A DNA stretch of 64,000 bases, taken from assembly GCF_006364435.1 (NCBI RefSeq), contig NZ_CP040977.1, positions 124,001 to 188,000 of the forward strand, read 5' to 3'. The notes beneath the pieces were generated by a model that saw only the letters and a program-made list of their open reading frames with translations, was not told the DNA's origin and did not search any database. The stretch's first letter is position 1. Every line of letters begins with the position of its first letter. The DNA is from Candidatus Methylopumilus universalis. GTDB lineage: Bacteria; Pseudomonadota; Gammaproteobacteria; Burkholderiales; Methylophilaceae. Below are positions 34,048-44,380 of this stretch, piece by piece. Both the position numbers and the translations under genes were made by a program.

Positions 34048-35985
34048 TTGAAATCTACTACATTTAATGCCAGAAAAATAAACCAACTTCTGAGCTCAAT
34101 GAGCTTTGCAGTCTCGATGCTTGTATTTTTGGGTATTGCATCAATCATAGGCACAATTCTTAAGCAAAATGAGCCATATGAAAATTACATTATTAAATTT
34201 GGTCAATTTTGGTTTGGATATTTTGAAAAGATTGGCCTCTATGATGTTTATCACAGCATTTGGTTTTTAACGATCCTACTTTTCTTAGTCATATCTACAA
34301 CGCTTTGCATTTCTAAAAATACACCAGCAATTCTTAAAGATTTTCTAGTATTTAAAGACTCTTTGGAGGAGAAATCTCTTCTATCCTTCTCGCACCATCT
34401 TGTTATAAAAAATAAAAAGAATGTGAATGTTTCAAAAATTCTTAATTATTTAAAGCAAGTTAAATTTAAGATCAAAGAGAAATCAAAAGAAAATGGTGAT
34501 ATTTTAATTGTAGCCAAAAAAGGTAATTATCAGCGTTTAGGTTATATTTTGACTCATGTGGGCGTAGTAGTAATTTGCTTGGGCGGACTATTGGATGGAA
34601 ATTTAACTTTTAAAGCTCAAGAGTTGCTAGGGTATAAAAAGATAGAAACATTAGATATACCAGCATCAAAAGTCCCAGAGGTCAGCAGGTTAAGTTCTGA
34701 CAATACTTCATTTAGGGCGAATATGACGCTTGTTGAAGGTGGTTCAGATAATGTTGCATTTGTGAGAATGAAGGATGGGTATCTTGTACAAGATTTACCT
34801 TTCAAAATAACTTTAAAAGATTTTAGAATTAACCATTATTCAACAGGCATGCCAAAATCATTTGAAAGTGATTTGGTTATTTCCGATCCAGAATTCCCCC
34901 AAAGTATAGAAAAAACAATTAGTGTGAACCATCCTTTTACTTATAAAGGTATTGCAATATATCAATCAGATTTCCAGGATGGCGGTACAAAACTCGATAT
35001 TAAATTACGGAGCTTATTCAATTCGAATGCCCCTCAAAAAATAGGCGGACAAATCTTTGAAAAAGTTAAATTGGATAAAGATCAAATCACCTATGAATTT
35101 AATGATTTTAGGAAGTTTAATATATTGCATTTAAAAGAGGGCGAGAAAGAAAAACCCAGAAATGTAGGCCCAAGCGTTACCTATAAAATTAGAAATAACT
35201 CAGGACAGGCTCGCGAATACCTTTCATATCAATATGCCATGGAAATTGATGGACGTTCTTTCTTTATTACCGGCATGAGAGAAACGCCGCAAGAAGAGTT
35301 CAAATATTTAAAAGTTCCTGCAGATAAAAAAGGGTCAATTGATGACTTTATGTTATTTAAAGAGGCACTTCAAAATGAAGCTTTGATTTCGGCTGTCGCA
35401 AAGAAAATAGCAAATCAATCCATGAATGCAGACAAAAATGATACTGTTAAAGAATCGTTTGAAAATAGTGTCAATAAATTAATGACCTTATTTGCACAGG
35501 GAGGATTTTCAAGTGTTTCTGAAAACTTAGATAGAAATATCCCTCCTAGTGAAAAAGAAAAAGCCGCACAGACTTATTTAAAAATTATTGATATTGCATC
35601 AGTCGAGCTTTATAGAAATCGATTTAATTTTTTAGGAAAAGAGCTTGATCAAGGGCGTATTAAATTTATTCAAGACTCGTTAAATGCATATAGCGACATG
35701 TTTTTCTTTGGATCTCCTTATTATTTTGAATTGACGAATTACGAACAAAAAGAGGCAAGCGGACTTCAGCTGACTAAATCGCCTGGACAATTTTGGGTGT
35801 ATTTGGGGTCTTTAAGTTTAGTGCTTGGTATTTTTTCAATGATTTATTTACATGAAAGAAAATTTTGGTTACTTATTAAGGCAAAAGGTGGCGTTATATT
35901 TGCACTGAGCTCTAATCGCAAAAATATAGATTTTGAAAGTGATTACAAAAAATTAACTAACGATATTCGGAAAATTATTCAATGA
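34048..35985 (+). CDS. resB: Cytochrome c biogenesis protein ResB (system II)
   Basis: 645 residues starting TTG at 34048. Membrane helices are near 20-40, 70-90, 170-190 and close to the C-terminus, with a large periplasmic domain between. Typical pieces: [41 protein letters not shown] and [12 protein letters not shown]. With CcsA it forms the heme export/ligation complex for c-type cytochromes. Start choice: no in-frame ATG precedes the conserved first helix. Confidence 0.9.
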   Translation: MKSTTFNARKINQLLSSMSFAVSMLVFLGIASIIGTILKQNEPYENYIIKFGQFWFGYFEKIGLYDVYHSIWFLTILLFLVISTTLCISKNTPAILKDFLVFKDSLEEKSLLSFSHHLVIKNKKNVNVSKILNYLKQVKFKIKEKSKENGDILIVAKKGNYQRLGYILTHVGVVVICLGGLLDGNLTFKAQELLGYKKIETLDIPASKVPEVSRLSSDNTSFRANMTLVEGGSDNVAFVRMKDGYLVQDLPFKITLKDFRINHYSTGMPKSFESDLVISDPEFPQSIEKTISVNHPFTYKGIAIYQSDFQDGGTKLDIKLRSLFNSNAPQKIGGQIFEKVKLDKDQITYEFNDFRKFNILHLKEGEKEKPRNVGPSVTYKIRNNSGQAREYLSYQYAMEIDGRSFFITGMRETPQEEFKYLKVPADKKGSIDDFMLFKEALQNEALISAVAKKIANQSMNADKNDTVKESFENSVNKLMTLFAQGGFSSVSENLDRNIPPSEKEKAAQTYLKIIDIASVELYRNRFNFLGKELDQGRIKFIQDSLNAYSDMFFFGSPYYFELTNYEQKEASGLQLTKSPGQFWVYLGSLSLVLGIFSMIYLHERKFWLLIKAKGGVIFALSSNRKNIDFESDYKKLTNDIRKIIQ

Positions 35986-35995
35986 TAGGTGAGCT

Positions 35996-37129
35996 ATGTT
36001 AACTAAATTATTTAAATCTTCAAAAACAACTTCTCAAACATTTAATGTTTTGTATCTGATCTTTTTGTTAGGTGGTGCTTTGTACGCACTAAAAACATTT
36101 CATAGCTACATGGATATTTACGAAAAGGTAATTTTATTCGGAAGTGTTGGTTTTTTTAGTTGGCTTGGTTGGAGCTGGAGTCATTTTAAAAAAATCACAA
36201 TATTAGTTTTTATAATCAGTCTTTTCTCTATCCAGCTATATAAAGGGGTGTTAATCAATAACGAACAAGTTTTTTTATTGAAATATTTAATAGCAAGCCA
36301 ACCGGCCATTATGTGGATGAATGTGTTTTTTGTTTTATCACTTTTACTGTATTGGATAGGACTTCTTACAAAAAATAATTTCCTTGATGATATTGCATCC
36401 TCTTTTACATCAGTGGCTACTCTATTTGGATTTATTGGATTACTAGTAAGATGGTATGAATCTTACTTAATAGGTCTCGATGTTGGTCATATTCCGATTA
36501 GTAACTTATATGAAGTATTTATTTTATTTTGCTTAATCACATCGCTTTTATATTTATTTTACGAAGAAAAATTAAATACTAAAAAGCTAGGCGCATTTGT
36601 ACTAATTATTATTAATGCAGCTGTAGGATTTATTTTATGGTACACATTTGATCGTCAAGCAGATGGAGTGCAGCCATTGGTGCCAGCGCTTCAATCTTAT
36701 TGGATGAAAATACATGTACCCGCAAATTTCATTGGATATGGATCTTTTTCATTGGCAGCCATGGTGTCGGTAGCTTATTTACTTTCAGGTAAAAAAATAC
36801 TCACTTCTTATTTACCAAAACCAGCTGTACTTGATGATCTTATTTATAAATCTATTGCAATTGGATTTATCTTTTTTACAATCGCAACGATATTAGGCGC
36901 TATATGGGCGGCGGAAGCTTGGGGCGGTTATTGGTCATGGGATCCTAAAGAAACATGGGCGCTGATTGTTTGGTTAAATTACGCAGCCTGGCTTCATTAT
37001 CGAATCGTCAAAGGCTTAAGAGGTTCTATTTTAGCTTGGTGGGCTTTGATTGGACTCATTATTACTACTTTCGCTTTTTTAGGCGTTAATATGTTTTTAT
37101 CTGGGCTACATTCATATGGCGAATTATAA
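35996..37129 (+). CDS. ccsA: Cytochrome c biogenesis protein CcsA (heme handling, system II)
   Basis: 377 residues, about eight to ten membrane helices. The heme-handling WWD domain reads AEAWGGYWSWDPKETWALIVWLNYAAWLHYR near residue 305, and flanking conserved histidines are visible (HVPAN and the C-terminal LHSYGEL). It receives heme and presents it to apocytochromes. Starts 10 bases after resB with a GGTGAG ribosome-binding site. Confidence 0.92.
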   Translation: MLTKLFKSSKTTSQTFNVLYLIFLLGGALYALKTFHSYMDIYEKVILFGSVGFFSWLGWSWSHFKKITILVFIISLFSIQLYKGVLINNEQVFLLKYLIASQPAIMWMNVFFVLSLLLYWIGLLTKNNFLDDIASSFTSVATLFGFIGLLVRWYESYLIGLDVGHIPISNLYEVFILFCLITSLLYLFYEEKLNTKKLGAFVLIIINAAVGFILWYTFDRQADGVQPLVPALQSYWMKIHVPANFIGYGSFSLAAMVSVAYLLSGKKILTSYLPKPAVLDDLIYKSIAIGFIFFTIATILGAIWAAEAWGGYWSWDPKETWALIVWLNYAAWLHYRIVKGLRGSILAWWALIGLIITTFAFLGVNMFLSGLHSYGEL

Positions 37130-37154
37130 TTCCATATAAAATGAACTTTCAAAT

Positions 37155-37958
37155 ATGATCCAAAAAAATATAGTCGAAATTAAAAATCTATCTTTTGGCT
37201 ACGATAATCGTATGCTTCATAAAGATATCAATATGGTTTTTCCTCGGGGTAAAGTCACGGCTATTATGGGTGGAAGTGGTTGTGGTAAAACAACTATTCT
37301 TCGTTTGATTGGTGGGCAAATTAAACCTAAGGCAGGTCAGGTTTCTGTTGACGGCAAGATTGTTCACAAACAAGATAGGCAAGGCATTTATGAATTGCGA
37401 AGAAAAATGGGCATGCTTTTCCAGCATGGCGCACTTTTTACAGACTTGTCTGTATTTGACAATGTGGCATTTCCAATTCGTGAACATACAAAATTACCTG
37501 AAAGCATGATTCGTGATTTAGTGCTTATGAAACTTAACGCTGTAGGTCTTCGAGGAGCTCATAAGCTTATGGCTACTGAACTCTCAGGCGGCATGGCAAG
37601 ACGTGTTGCACTTGCAAGAGCCATTGCATTAGACCCAGATATTATTATGTATGACGAGCCTTTTGCAGGATTAGACCCTATTTCTATGGCAGTGATTTGT
37701 GACCTCATTAGAACGCTCAACGATGCGTTAGGGGCAACTTCAATTATTGTGACGCATGATGTAGAAGAAGCTTTTTCTTTTGCAGACTATATTTATTTTA
37801 TTGCAGATGGAATCGTCGCTGCAGAGGGCACACCGAAAGAACTATCAAAATCTAAACTGCCTTTTGTGCATCAATTTGTTCATGGCGAAAAAGACGGTCC
37901 CGTCCCATTCCATTACAATGCACCTAGTTACAAAAAAGATATTTACGAGTCTATTTAA
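37155..37958 (+). CDS. mlaF: Phospholipid transport ABC ATPase MlaF
   Basis: 267 residues: Walker A GGSGCGKTT, Q-loop in MLFQHGALF, signature LSGGMARRVALARAIALDP, Walker B IIMYDEPFAGLDP, and switch His in VTHDVEEA. MlaF powers the MlaFEDB complex that moves phospholipids between inner and outer membranes to keep outer-membrane asymmetry. First gene of a standard mlaFEDCB set. Confidence 0.94.
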   Translation: MIQKNIVEIKNLSFGYDNRMLHKDINMVFPRGKVTAIMGGSGCGKTTILRLIGGQIKPKAGQVSVDGKIVHKQDRQGIYELRRKMGMLFQHGALFTDLSVFDNVAFPIREHTKLPESMIRDLVLMKLNAVGLRGAHKLMATELSGGMARRVALARAIALDPDIIMYDEPFAGLDPISMAVICDLIRTLNDALGATSIIVTHDVEEAFSFADYIYFIADGIVAAEGTPKELSKSKLPFVHQFVHGEKDGPVPFHYNAPSYKKDIYESI

Positions 37959-37960
37959 TC

Positions 37961-38749
37961 ATGAACCCAATTTTTAAAATTTTAAGTGGCCTAGGTAGCC
38001 AAGTGACTTCAAGAATTTGGCGTCTTGGCTCTGCTACACGTTTATTTTTATTAACTCTAATTTATTCAGGTGAAAGTTTTAGGCGTATTCATTTAACGAT
38101 CCGTGAAATTTATTTTACTGGGGTGATGTCTTTAATTATTATCATAGTGTCAGCTTTTTTCGTAGGCATGGTCTTAGGTTTGCAAGGTTATTACACGCTT
38201 CAAAAATATGGCTCATCAGAATCTATTGGTGTTTTGGTGGCATTAGCGCTCCTAAGGGAGCTTGGACCCGTGATAACCGCACTCTTATTTGCTGGTAGAG
38301 CTGGCACAGCAATCACTGCTGAAATTGGCTTAATGAAGGCTACCGAGCAATTATCGGCTATGGAAATGATGGCCGTAAGCCCCATTGCTAGAATTATTGC
38401 CCCAAGATTTTGGGCGGGCGTCATTTCAATGCCCATATTAGCTTCCATTTTTTCAATGGTAGGAGTGATGGGCGGTTATTTGGTTGCAGTGCCCATCATC
38501 GGTGTTGATCACGGTGCATTTTGGTCACAGATGAACGTAAATATTGATTTTAGATTTGATGTGATTAACGGGCTGATTAAGAGCGTTGTATTTGGAATTG
38601 CTTGTACGATTATTGCCCTCTATGAAGGCTTCGACGCCCCTCCAACAGCAGAAGGCGTTAGTCGAGCCACCACAAGAACTGTCGTGACTTCTTCATTGAC
38701 CGTTTTGGGATTAGATTTTATTTTAACTTCGTTTATGATTGCGCATTGA
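37961..38749 (+). CDS. mlaE: Phospholipid transport permease MlaE
   Basis: 262 residues of the MlaE/YrbE family. Five or six helices; signature segments FVGMVLGLQGYYTLQKYG, ALLRELGPVITALLFAGRAGTAITAEIGLMKATEQLSAMEMMAVSP and a C-terminal GVSRATTRTVVTSSLTVLGLDFILT. Forms the membrane core to which MlaF, MlaD and MlaB bind. Two bases after mlaF. Confidence 0.95.
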   Translation: MNPIFKILSGLGSQVTSRIWRLGSATRLFLLTLIYSGESFRRIHLTIREIYFTGVMSLIIIIVSAFFVGMVLGLQGYYTLQKYGSSESIGVLVALALLRELGPVITALLFAGRAGTAITAEIGLMKATEQLSAMEMMAVSPIARIIAPRFWAGVISMPILASIFSMVGVMGGYLVAVPIIGVDHGAFWSQMNVNIDFRFDVINGLIKSVVFGIACTIIALYEGFDAPPTAEGVSRATTRTVVTSSLTVLGLDFILTSFMIAH

Positions 38750-38767
38750 TATAGGATTGGAGTAAAT

Positions 38768-39235
38768 ATGGATAAGACAACATTAGACATTTGGGTAGGT
38801 TTATTTGTAGCGATGGGAATTGCTGCACTTATGGGCCTTGCTATGAAAGTAGGAAACCTAACAAGCAACACACTAGGTGAAACCTATGCAGTCACGGCAA
38901 ATTATGAGAATATTGGAGGCCTCAAACCAAGAGCGCCTGTTAAGAGTTCTGGTGTTGTTGTAGGCCGTATTGATAGCATCAAATTTGACACCAAAGCTTA
39001 TCAAGCTGTTGTGACCTTAAAAATAGACAAAAGATATCCGTTTCCTAAAGATACTTTTGCAAATATTTATACATCAGGATTATTAGGTGAACAATATATT
39101 AGTTTAGAAGCAGGTGGCGATGATCACTTTCTTAAAGAGGGAGATCGTATTTCTAAGACTCAAGATGCGGTTGTATTAGAAAAGCTCATCAGTCAGTTTT
39201 TATATAACAAAGCCACTGAAGAGCCTAAAAAATAA
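38768..39235 (+). CDS. mlaD: Outer-membrane lipid asymmetry protein MlaD (MCE domain)
   Basis: 155 residues: one N-terminal membrane helix (LDIWVGLFVAMGIAALMGLAMKV) and one MCE domain with YENIGGLKPRAPVKSSGVVVGRID and IYTSGLLGEQYISLEAGG. MlaD hexamers form the periplasmic lipid channel of the complex. Length matches short MlaD proteins with a C-terminal helical segment (AVVLEKLISQFLYN). Confidence 0.94.
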   Translation: MDKTTLDIWVGLFVAMGIAALMGLAMKVGNLTSNTLGETYAVTANYENIGGLKPRAPVKSSGVVVGRIDSIKFDTKAYQAVVTLKIDKRYPFPKDTFANIYTSGLLGEQYISLEAGGDDHFLKEGDRISKTQDAVVLEKLISQFLYNKATEEPKK

Positions 39236-39262
39236 TTAAAATTTAAAAGGAATTTTAAAGCT

Positions 39263-39874
39263 ATGAAAAAGTTTTTATTAGTGATCTTAAGTCTAATGAT
39301 GTCGATGAGCATATTTGCTGCAGAGGCGCCTGATGTTTTTGTTAAGAAAATAGCCGATGAAATTTTTGAAATTTTAAAAACAGATAAAGATTTAAAAGCA
39401 GGGAATAGAGAAAAAGCTTATAAAATTACTGAAGAGAAGATATTGCCTTATTTTGATTTTGATCGCATCTCTAGACTTGTATTAGGTAAAGCTTATCCAG
39501 CTGCAACAAAAGAAGAGCAGGAGGCCTTCAAAAAAGAATTTAGAACTATGCTTGTAAAAACTTATGGTACCGCTCTATTGAGATTTAAAGATCAGAAGCT
39601 CAACTATAAGCCAGCCCGATTTGAGACCACAGACGAGGAAGTGTTAATTAAAACAGAGGTATTACAACCAGGTGCACCACCTTTGCCTATTGATTACATG
39701 CTTGAAAAAGATGGTAATTCATGGAAAGTTTTTGACATTATTATTGAAGGAGTGAGCTTGGTAACAAATTATCGCGGCCAATTTGGTAATGAAATTAAAC
39801 AGAATGGAATGGCTTCTCTTATTGCAAAACTTGCCGAGAAGAATGCTAATTTTGATAAGACCGCAAACAAATGA
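39263..39874 (+). CDS. mlaC: Periplasmic phospholipid-binding protein MlaC
   Basis: 203 residues. Signal peptide about 1-19 (cut near IFAAEA). The MlaC fold is recognised from YFDFDRISRLVLGKAYPAATKEEQEAFKKEFRTMLVKTYGTAL and WKVFDIIIEGVSLVTNYRGQFG. It shuttles phospholipids between MlaA and the MlaFEDB complex. Overlaps mlaB by four bases. Confidence 0.94.
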   Translation: MKKFLLVILSLMMSMSIFAAEAPDVFVKKIADEIFEILKTDKDLKAGNREKAYKITEEKILPYFDFDRISRLVLGKAYPAATKEEQEAFKKEFRTMLVKTYGTALLRFKDQKLNYKPARFETTDEEVLIKTEVLQPGAPPLPIDYMLEKDGNSWKVFDIIIEGVSLVTNYRGQFGNEIKQNGMASLIAKLAEKNANFDKTANK

Positions 39875-40155
39875 TCGATTTTGATAAAAATCAATGGAAT
39901 TTAAGTGGCGATCTTACGATTGAAAAGATACCCGCCATCATTGATTTAATTAATAAACAAGAAGCAGATAAAAAAACAACAATTGATTTTTCAAAAGTAA
40001 CTTCAATTGATACTTCAACATTAAGTTTAATTTTTGAATTACAAAGACAAGCTAAGAAATCTCGATCACATTTTACTTTTAAGAATTTACCAAAGAATTT
40101 AAATAGCCTTGCTAAATTATACGGGGTGGAAGATCTTGTATCTTCCCTTCATTAA
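39871..40155 (+). CDS. mlaB: STAS domain protein MlaB
   Basis: 94 residues, a single STAS domain: LSGDLTIEKIPAIIDL, TTIDFSKVTSIDTSTLSLIFELQRQAKK and FKNLPKNLNSLAKLYGV. MlaB binds MlaF and is needed for its ATPase activity. Its place after mlaC matches E. coli gene order. Confidence 0.88.
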   Translation: MIDFDKNQWNLSGDLTIEKIPAIIDLINKQEADKKTTIDFSKVTSIDTSTLSLIFELQRQAKKSRSHFTFKNLPKNLNSLAKLYGVEDLVSSLH

Positions 40156-40203
40156 AGCCCTCTTCTTAAATTTCATTTTAAGAAACTTCCTTTACTCATT
40201 CCA

Positions 40204-41115
40204 ATGAAAAAAGCCATTGTATTTAATAAAGTTAAAAAAAGCTTCGGTAAATTAGAAGCTCTCAAAGGTATTGATTTAACCATTGAAGAAGGCGAATTTT
40301 TTGCGTTGTTAGGACCAAATGGTGCAGGCAAATCAACACTTATTAATATTCTAGCCGGACTCGCAAAGCCATCCTCTGGATCAATCAAAGTTATGGGATA
40401 TGACGTCATTCAAGATTATCAAAATGCGAGAAGATCGCTTGGTGTTGTGCCACAAGAATTAGTATTCGACCCTTTTTTTAATGTACGCGAAATGCTCAGA
40501 TTTCAAGCCGGTTATTTTGGTAAAGGTCGAGAAAATGATGATTGGATTGATGAAGTAATTGAAGGCCTTGATCTTCAAGAAAAGGCTAATACAAATATGA
40601 GAATGCTTTCTGGTGGCATGAAAAGGAGGGCTTTAATTGCACAAGCGCTCGTGCATAAACCTCCAGTCATTGTTCTAGATGAGCCAACAGCTGGAGTAGA
40701 CGTAGAGCTAAGAAACAGACTATGGCAGTTTATTAAAAAACTGAATCAAAAAGGCCACACCATTGTTCTAACTACGCATTATTTAGAAGAAGCTGAGGCC
40801 TTATGCAGCCGCGTAGCTATGATGGATCAGGGCAAGGTAGTCGCATTAGACAAAACGAGAAATTTATTAAAGCGCTTTTCAGCGAAAAATTTAAAATTAC
40901 GTTTAGATTTAAAAGGGAAAAAAATTCCAATAAATATTCAAAAGCTCATTCAGTCCAAAGATAATGATTTCATAACCTTCTTACTTGAAGAAATATCAGA
41001 AGTAGAATTTATTATGGGCGAATTAAAAAAAACAAAAATTAAAATATTGGATATGGAGCTTACAAATTCTGATTTAGAAAATGTCTTCTTGAAGCTTACT
41101 GGAAGTAAAAGATGA
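40204..41115 (+). CDS. ABC-2 type transporter ATPase (YadG-like)
   Basis: 303 residues: Walker A GPNGAGKSTL, Q-loop GVVPQELVFDPFF, signature LSGGMKRRALIAQALVHKP, Walker B VIVLDEPTAGVD and H-loop TTHYLEEAEAL. The C-terminal 80 residues are an accessory domain. Forms an exporter with the next gene, with which it overlaps by four bases. The substrate is unknown. Betaproteobacteria often place this yadGH-type pair between mlaB and ibaG, so an envelope role is plausible. Confidence 0.87.
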   Translation: MKKAIVFNKVKKSFGKLEALKGIDLTIEEGEFFALLGPNGAGKSTLINILAGLAKPSSGSIKVMGYDVIQDYQNARRSLGVVPQELVFDPFFNVREMLRFQAGYFGKGRENDDWIDEVIEGLDLQEKANTNMRMLSGGMKRRALIAQALVHKPPVIVLDEPTAGVDVELRNRLWQFIKKLNQKGHTIVLTTHYLEEAEALCSRVAMMDQGKVVALDKTRNLLKRFSAKNLKLRLDLKGKKIPINIQKLIQSKDNDFITFLLEEISEVEFIMGELKKTKIKILDMELTNSDLENVFLKLTGSKR

Positions 41116-41888
41116 TCAATTTTAAAAATGAATTTTTAGGGACATGGACGCTTCTTAAAAAAGAACTATTAAGATTCTGGCGTGTAGTTTTTCAAACAGT
41201 AGCAGCTCCAGTTATTACTGCAGTTCTTTACTTACTTATTTTTTCTCATGTTTTAGCAAACCACGTGAAAGTTTATGACAATATTGAGTACACTGCGTTC
41301 CTTATTCCAGGATTGATCATGATGTCCTTATTGCAAAATTCGTTTGCAAATAGCTCATCAAGTCTTATTCAGTCGAAAGTCATGGGAAATATTGTATTTA
41401 TTTTATTAACACCTATCACCTATCTTCAATTCTTCTTGGCCTTCTTAATAGCTTCAATTGTGAGAGGTGTTTTTGTAGGCGCTTGTATTTATTTATTTGC
41501 TCTTTTATATGTAGATTTACCTATGTTGCATCCATGGATTATTTTTGGATTCGCAATGATTGGTGGCGCATTGCTCGGAACATTTGGCATCATTGCAGGT
41601 ATATGGGCTCATCGATTTGATCAGATGGCAGTCTTCCAAAATTTTGTGATCATGCCATTATCTTTTTTATCAGGGGTATTTTATTCAATTCACTCCTTGC
41701 CGCCTTTTTGGCAAAAGCTATCTCAGCTCAATCCTTTCTTCTATATGATTGATGGTTTTAGATATGGTTTTTTTGGGCAATCTGACGTCGCTCCATTGTT
41801 AAGCCTTTCAATCGTGACCTTCTTTTTCATTGTGTTAGCTTCCCTTACCTTAGGAATGTTAAAATCCGGCTATAAATTAAGAAGTTAA
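41112..41888 (+). CDS. ABC-2 type transporter permease (YadH-like)
   Basis: 258 residues with six membrane helices and the ABC-2 features TAFLIPGLIMMSLLQNSFANSSSSLIQSKVMGNIVFILLTPI and PLSFLSGVFYSIHSLPPFWQKLSQLNPFFYMIDGFRYGFFG. Partner of the ATPase upstream. Exported substrate unknown. Confidence 0.87.
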   Translation: MINFKNEFLGTWTLLKKELLRFWRVVFQTVAAPVITAVLYLLIFSHVLANHVKVYDNIEYTAFLIPGLIMMSLLQNSFANSSSSLIQSKVMGNIVFILLTPITYLQFFLAFLIASIVRGVFVGACIYLFALLYVDLPMLHPWIIFGFAMIGGALLGTFGIIAGIWAHRFDQMAVFQNFVIMPLSFLSGVFYSIHSLPPFWQKLSQLNPFFYMIDGFRYGFFGQSDVAPLLSLSIVTFFFIVLASLTLGMLKSGYKLRS

Positions 41889-41891
41889 AAG

Positions 41892-42134
41892 ATGACATCC
41901 AACGATATTAAACAATCGATTATTGAAAAACTTGAATGTGAGTTTGTTGAAATTTTAGGTGAGGATGGTGCTCATTTTGAAGGCACCATTGTCAGTAGTT
42001 TATTTGAAGGATTAAATCGAGTTAAACAACACCAATTGGTATTTAATGCTTTAGGCGATAAGATGAAAAGTGACATTCATGCTTTATCTATGAAGACTTA
42101 TACGCCAAATGAATGGGATCAATTAAAAACGTAA
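41892..42134 (+). CDS. ibaG: BolA family protein IbaG
   Basis: 80 residues. BolA fold with GEDGAHFEGTIVSSLFEGLNRVKQHQLVFNALGDKM and the C-terminal HALSMKTYTPNEW. The conserved His after the 'RVKQHQ' segment is the Fe-S ligand when BolA proteins pair with monothiol glutaredoxins. The gene before murA is IbaG in proteobacteria. A CGFS glutaredoxin is encoded 16 bases downstream. Confidence 0.9.
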   Translation: MTSNDIKQSIIEKLECEFVEILGEDGAHFEGTIVSSLFEGLNRVKQHQLVFNALGDKMKSDIHALSMKTYTPNEWDQLKT

Positions 42135-42150
42135 TATTGAGGAGTAAGGC

Positions 42151-42462
42151 ATGAGTGTGCAAGATAAGATACAAAAAACAATCAATGAACACAATGTAGT
42201 TTTATACATGAAAGGAAGCCCCAAATTTCCTCAGTGTGGATTTTCTAGTCTAGCAACTAAAATTTTAGATGCTTGTGATACTGATTTTCATGCTGTTGAT
42301 GTATTGCAAGACCCGGAAATAAGAGAAGGCATCAAAGTATTTGCTAATTGGCCAACTATTCCACAGCTTTATATTCATGGCGAATTTATTGGCGGTGCTG
42401 ACATTATTAAAGAGATGTATGAAACTGGAGAATTAGTAAAGTTATTAAAGGCTAACTCATAA
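42151..42462 (+). CDS. grxD: Monothiol glutaredoxin (Grx4/GrxD type, CGFS)
   Basis: 103 residues. The CGFS active site lies in [20 protein letters not shown], with the glutathione-binding [19 protein letters not shown] loop. CGFS glutaredoxins bind glutathione-ligated [2Fe-2S] clusters, alone or in complex with BolA proteins, and deliver them to targets. Directly follows ibaG with a GGAG ribosome-binding site. Confidence 0.94.
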   Translation: MSVQDKIQKTINEHNVVLYMKGSPKFPQCGFSSLATKILDACDTDFHAVDVLQDPEIREGIKVFANWPTIPQLYIHGEFIGGADIIKEMYETGELVKLLKANS

Positions 42463-42463
42463 C

Positions 42464-43729
42464 TTGGATAAGTTAGTTATTCAAGGACAGTCACCCCTTC
42501 ACGGCGAGCTTGAAATATCAGGTGCTAAAAACGCAGCCTTACCTATACTTATTGCATCTCTTCTTACTGAAGATACATTGTCGTTAACACACGTACCAGA
42601 TCTTCAGGACGTTAATACAGCCAAGTCTTTGCTGAAGTATATGGGCGTTAATATCCAGGTTACAAAAGACAAAACCGAATTAACTGCAAAAGAAATTATT
42701 AATAAAAATGCGCCTTATGAGCGAGTCAAAACAATGCGCGCTTCTATTCTTGTTTTAGGCCCTTTGCTTGCAAGATTTGGTGAGGCGCGAGTTTCATTGC
42801 CGGGAGGTTGCGCTATTGGATCTAGGCCTGTTGATATCCATATCAAAGGCTTACAAGCAATGGGCGCAAAAATAGATATTCATAATGGCTATATTGAGGC
42901 TTCGACAAAACATTTACCGAAGACTAAGTTACAAGGCTGTAAATTTTATATGGATATTGTGACTGTTACAGGTACCGAGAATTTAATGATGGCTGCTTCA
43001 TTAGCCGAAGGGATAACTGTTTTAGAGAATGCTGCTAAAGAACCTGAAGTTGTAGATCTTGGACAGTGTTTAAATAAAATGGGAGCCAAGATTCAAGGTC
43101 TAGGGACTGACGTGATTACAATTGAAGGCGTGGACTCAGTTCACAAAGCAAATCATGACGTGATATTTGATAGAATTGAGGCGGGCACATATTTAGCAGC
43201 CGTTGCAATGACAGGTGGCGACGTACTTTTAAAAAATGTACAGCATAAATACTTAGATGCGATTACACAAAAATTAATAGAAACCGGCGTTAAAATTGAG
43301 TCATACGAAAATTCGATACGTATTAAAAGTGATGGAAAGTTAAAGGCGGTAAGTATAAGAACTGCGCCTTACCCTGCATTTCCTACAGATATGCAAGCGC
43401 AAATGATGGCATTAAATACTATTGCAGAAGGTGTATCAGAAGTTACCGAAACTATATTTGAAAATCGTTTTATGCATGTGCAAGAGCTTATTCGCATGGG
43501 GGCACAAATCGATATTAGAGGAAATACGGCAATTATTCGAGGCAAGGAATATTTAGAAGGGGCTTCCGTGATGGCAACAGATTTAAGGGCTTCCGCAAGC
43601 CTTGTTATTGCAAGTTTGGCAGCAAGAGGACAAACTACGATTGAGCGTATTTATCATCTTGATCGTGGGTATGAAAAATTAGAAGATAAATTAAATCAAC
43701 TAGGTGCCAATATTAAACGGATTCATTAA
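42464..43729 (+). CDS. murA: UDP-N-acetylglucosamine 1-carboxyvinyltransferase MurA
   Basis: 421 residues from TTG 42464, one base after the glutaredoxin stop. MurA transfers enolpyruvate to UDP-GlcNAc, the first step of peptidoglycan synthesis and the fosfomycin target. The active-site Cys 116 lies in [17 protein letters not shown], so it should be fosfomycin-sensitive in principle. [14 protein letters not shown] starts the conserved fold and [16 protein letters not shown] ends it. Confidence 0.95.
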   Translation: MDKLVIQGQSPLHGELEISGAKNAALPILIASLLTEDTLSLTHVPDLQDVNTAKSLLKYMGVNIQVTKDKTELTAKEIINKNAPYERVKTMRASILVLGPLLARFGEARVSLPGGCAIGSRPVDIHIKGLQAMGAKIDIHNGYIEASTKHLPKTKLQGCKFYMDIVTVTGTENLMMAASLAEGITVLENAAKEPEVVDLGQCLNKMGAKIQGLGTDVITIEGVDSVHKANHDVIFDRIEAGTYLAAVAMTGGDVLLKNVQHKYLDAITQKLIETGVKIESYENSIRIKSDGKLKAVSIRTAPYPAFPTDMQAQMMALNTIAEGVSEVTETIFENRFMHVQELIRMGAQIDIRGNTAIIRGKEYLEGASVMATDLRASASLVIASLAARGQTTIERIYHLDRGYEKLEDKLNQLGANIKRIH

Positions 43730-43730
43730 G

Positions 43731-44372
43731 ATGAAAATTACAATCGCATTATCTAAAGGAAGAATATTTGAACAAACCATCCCTCTTTTGGAAAGACTAG
43801 GGATTACTTGTAATGAAAATCCTGAGACGTCAAGGAAACTGATTTTAGATACCAATCAAAAAGATATAAAACTGATTATTGTAAGAGCTACAGATGTACC
43901 AACTTACGTTGAATATGGCGCAGCTGATATTGGTATTACAGGTAAAGATATCCTTGATGAATATATGGGCGAAGGGCTATATCAACCAATTGATCTTAAT
44001 ATTGGACGTTGCAAAATGATGGTCGCAGCTAAACAAGATTTTGATTACGCAGGCGCTGTAAAAAGAGGCGTTCGTTTAAAGGTAGCAACAAAATATGTAA
44101 AAACCGCTAAAGAGCACTTTGCAAAAAAAGGCATGCATATCGATTTAATTAAACTTTATGGCTCAATGGAGCTAGCTCCCCTTGTAGGACTTGCAGATGT
44201 CATTGTAGATTTAGTCAGCACAGGGAAAACGTTAAAAGCTAATAATCTCATAGCTGTTGAAGACATTTGCGATATCAGTTCGCGACTAATTATTAACCAA
44301 GCATCTTTAAAATTAAAAAGAGAGCTATTGCAGCCTATTCTTGGCCAATTTGAAAAAGCTCTCAAAGCCTAA
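43731..44372 (+). CDS. hisG: ATP phosphoribosyltransferase HisG (short form)
   Basis: 213 residues from ATG 43731, one base after the murA stop; an upstream in-frame start at 43704 would lie inside mur[38 protein letters not shown] and the PRPP loop [12 protein letters not shown] are diagnostic. It catalyses the first histidine step (ATP + PRPP). The short form lacks the regulatory C-terminal domain and needs HisZ as partner; hisZ is not in the window. Confidence 0.95.
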   Translation: MKITIALSKGRIFEQTIPLLERLGITCNENPETSRKLILDTNQKDIKLIIVRATDVPTYVEYGAADIGITGKDILDEYMGEGLYQPIDLNIGRCKMMVAAKQDFDYAGAVKRGVRLKVATKYVKTAKEHFAKKGMHIDLIKLYGSMELAPLVGLADVIVDLVSTGKTLKANNLIAVEDICDISSRLIINQASLKLKRELLQPILGQFEKALKA

Positions 44373-44380
44373 TCGTAACT

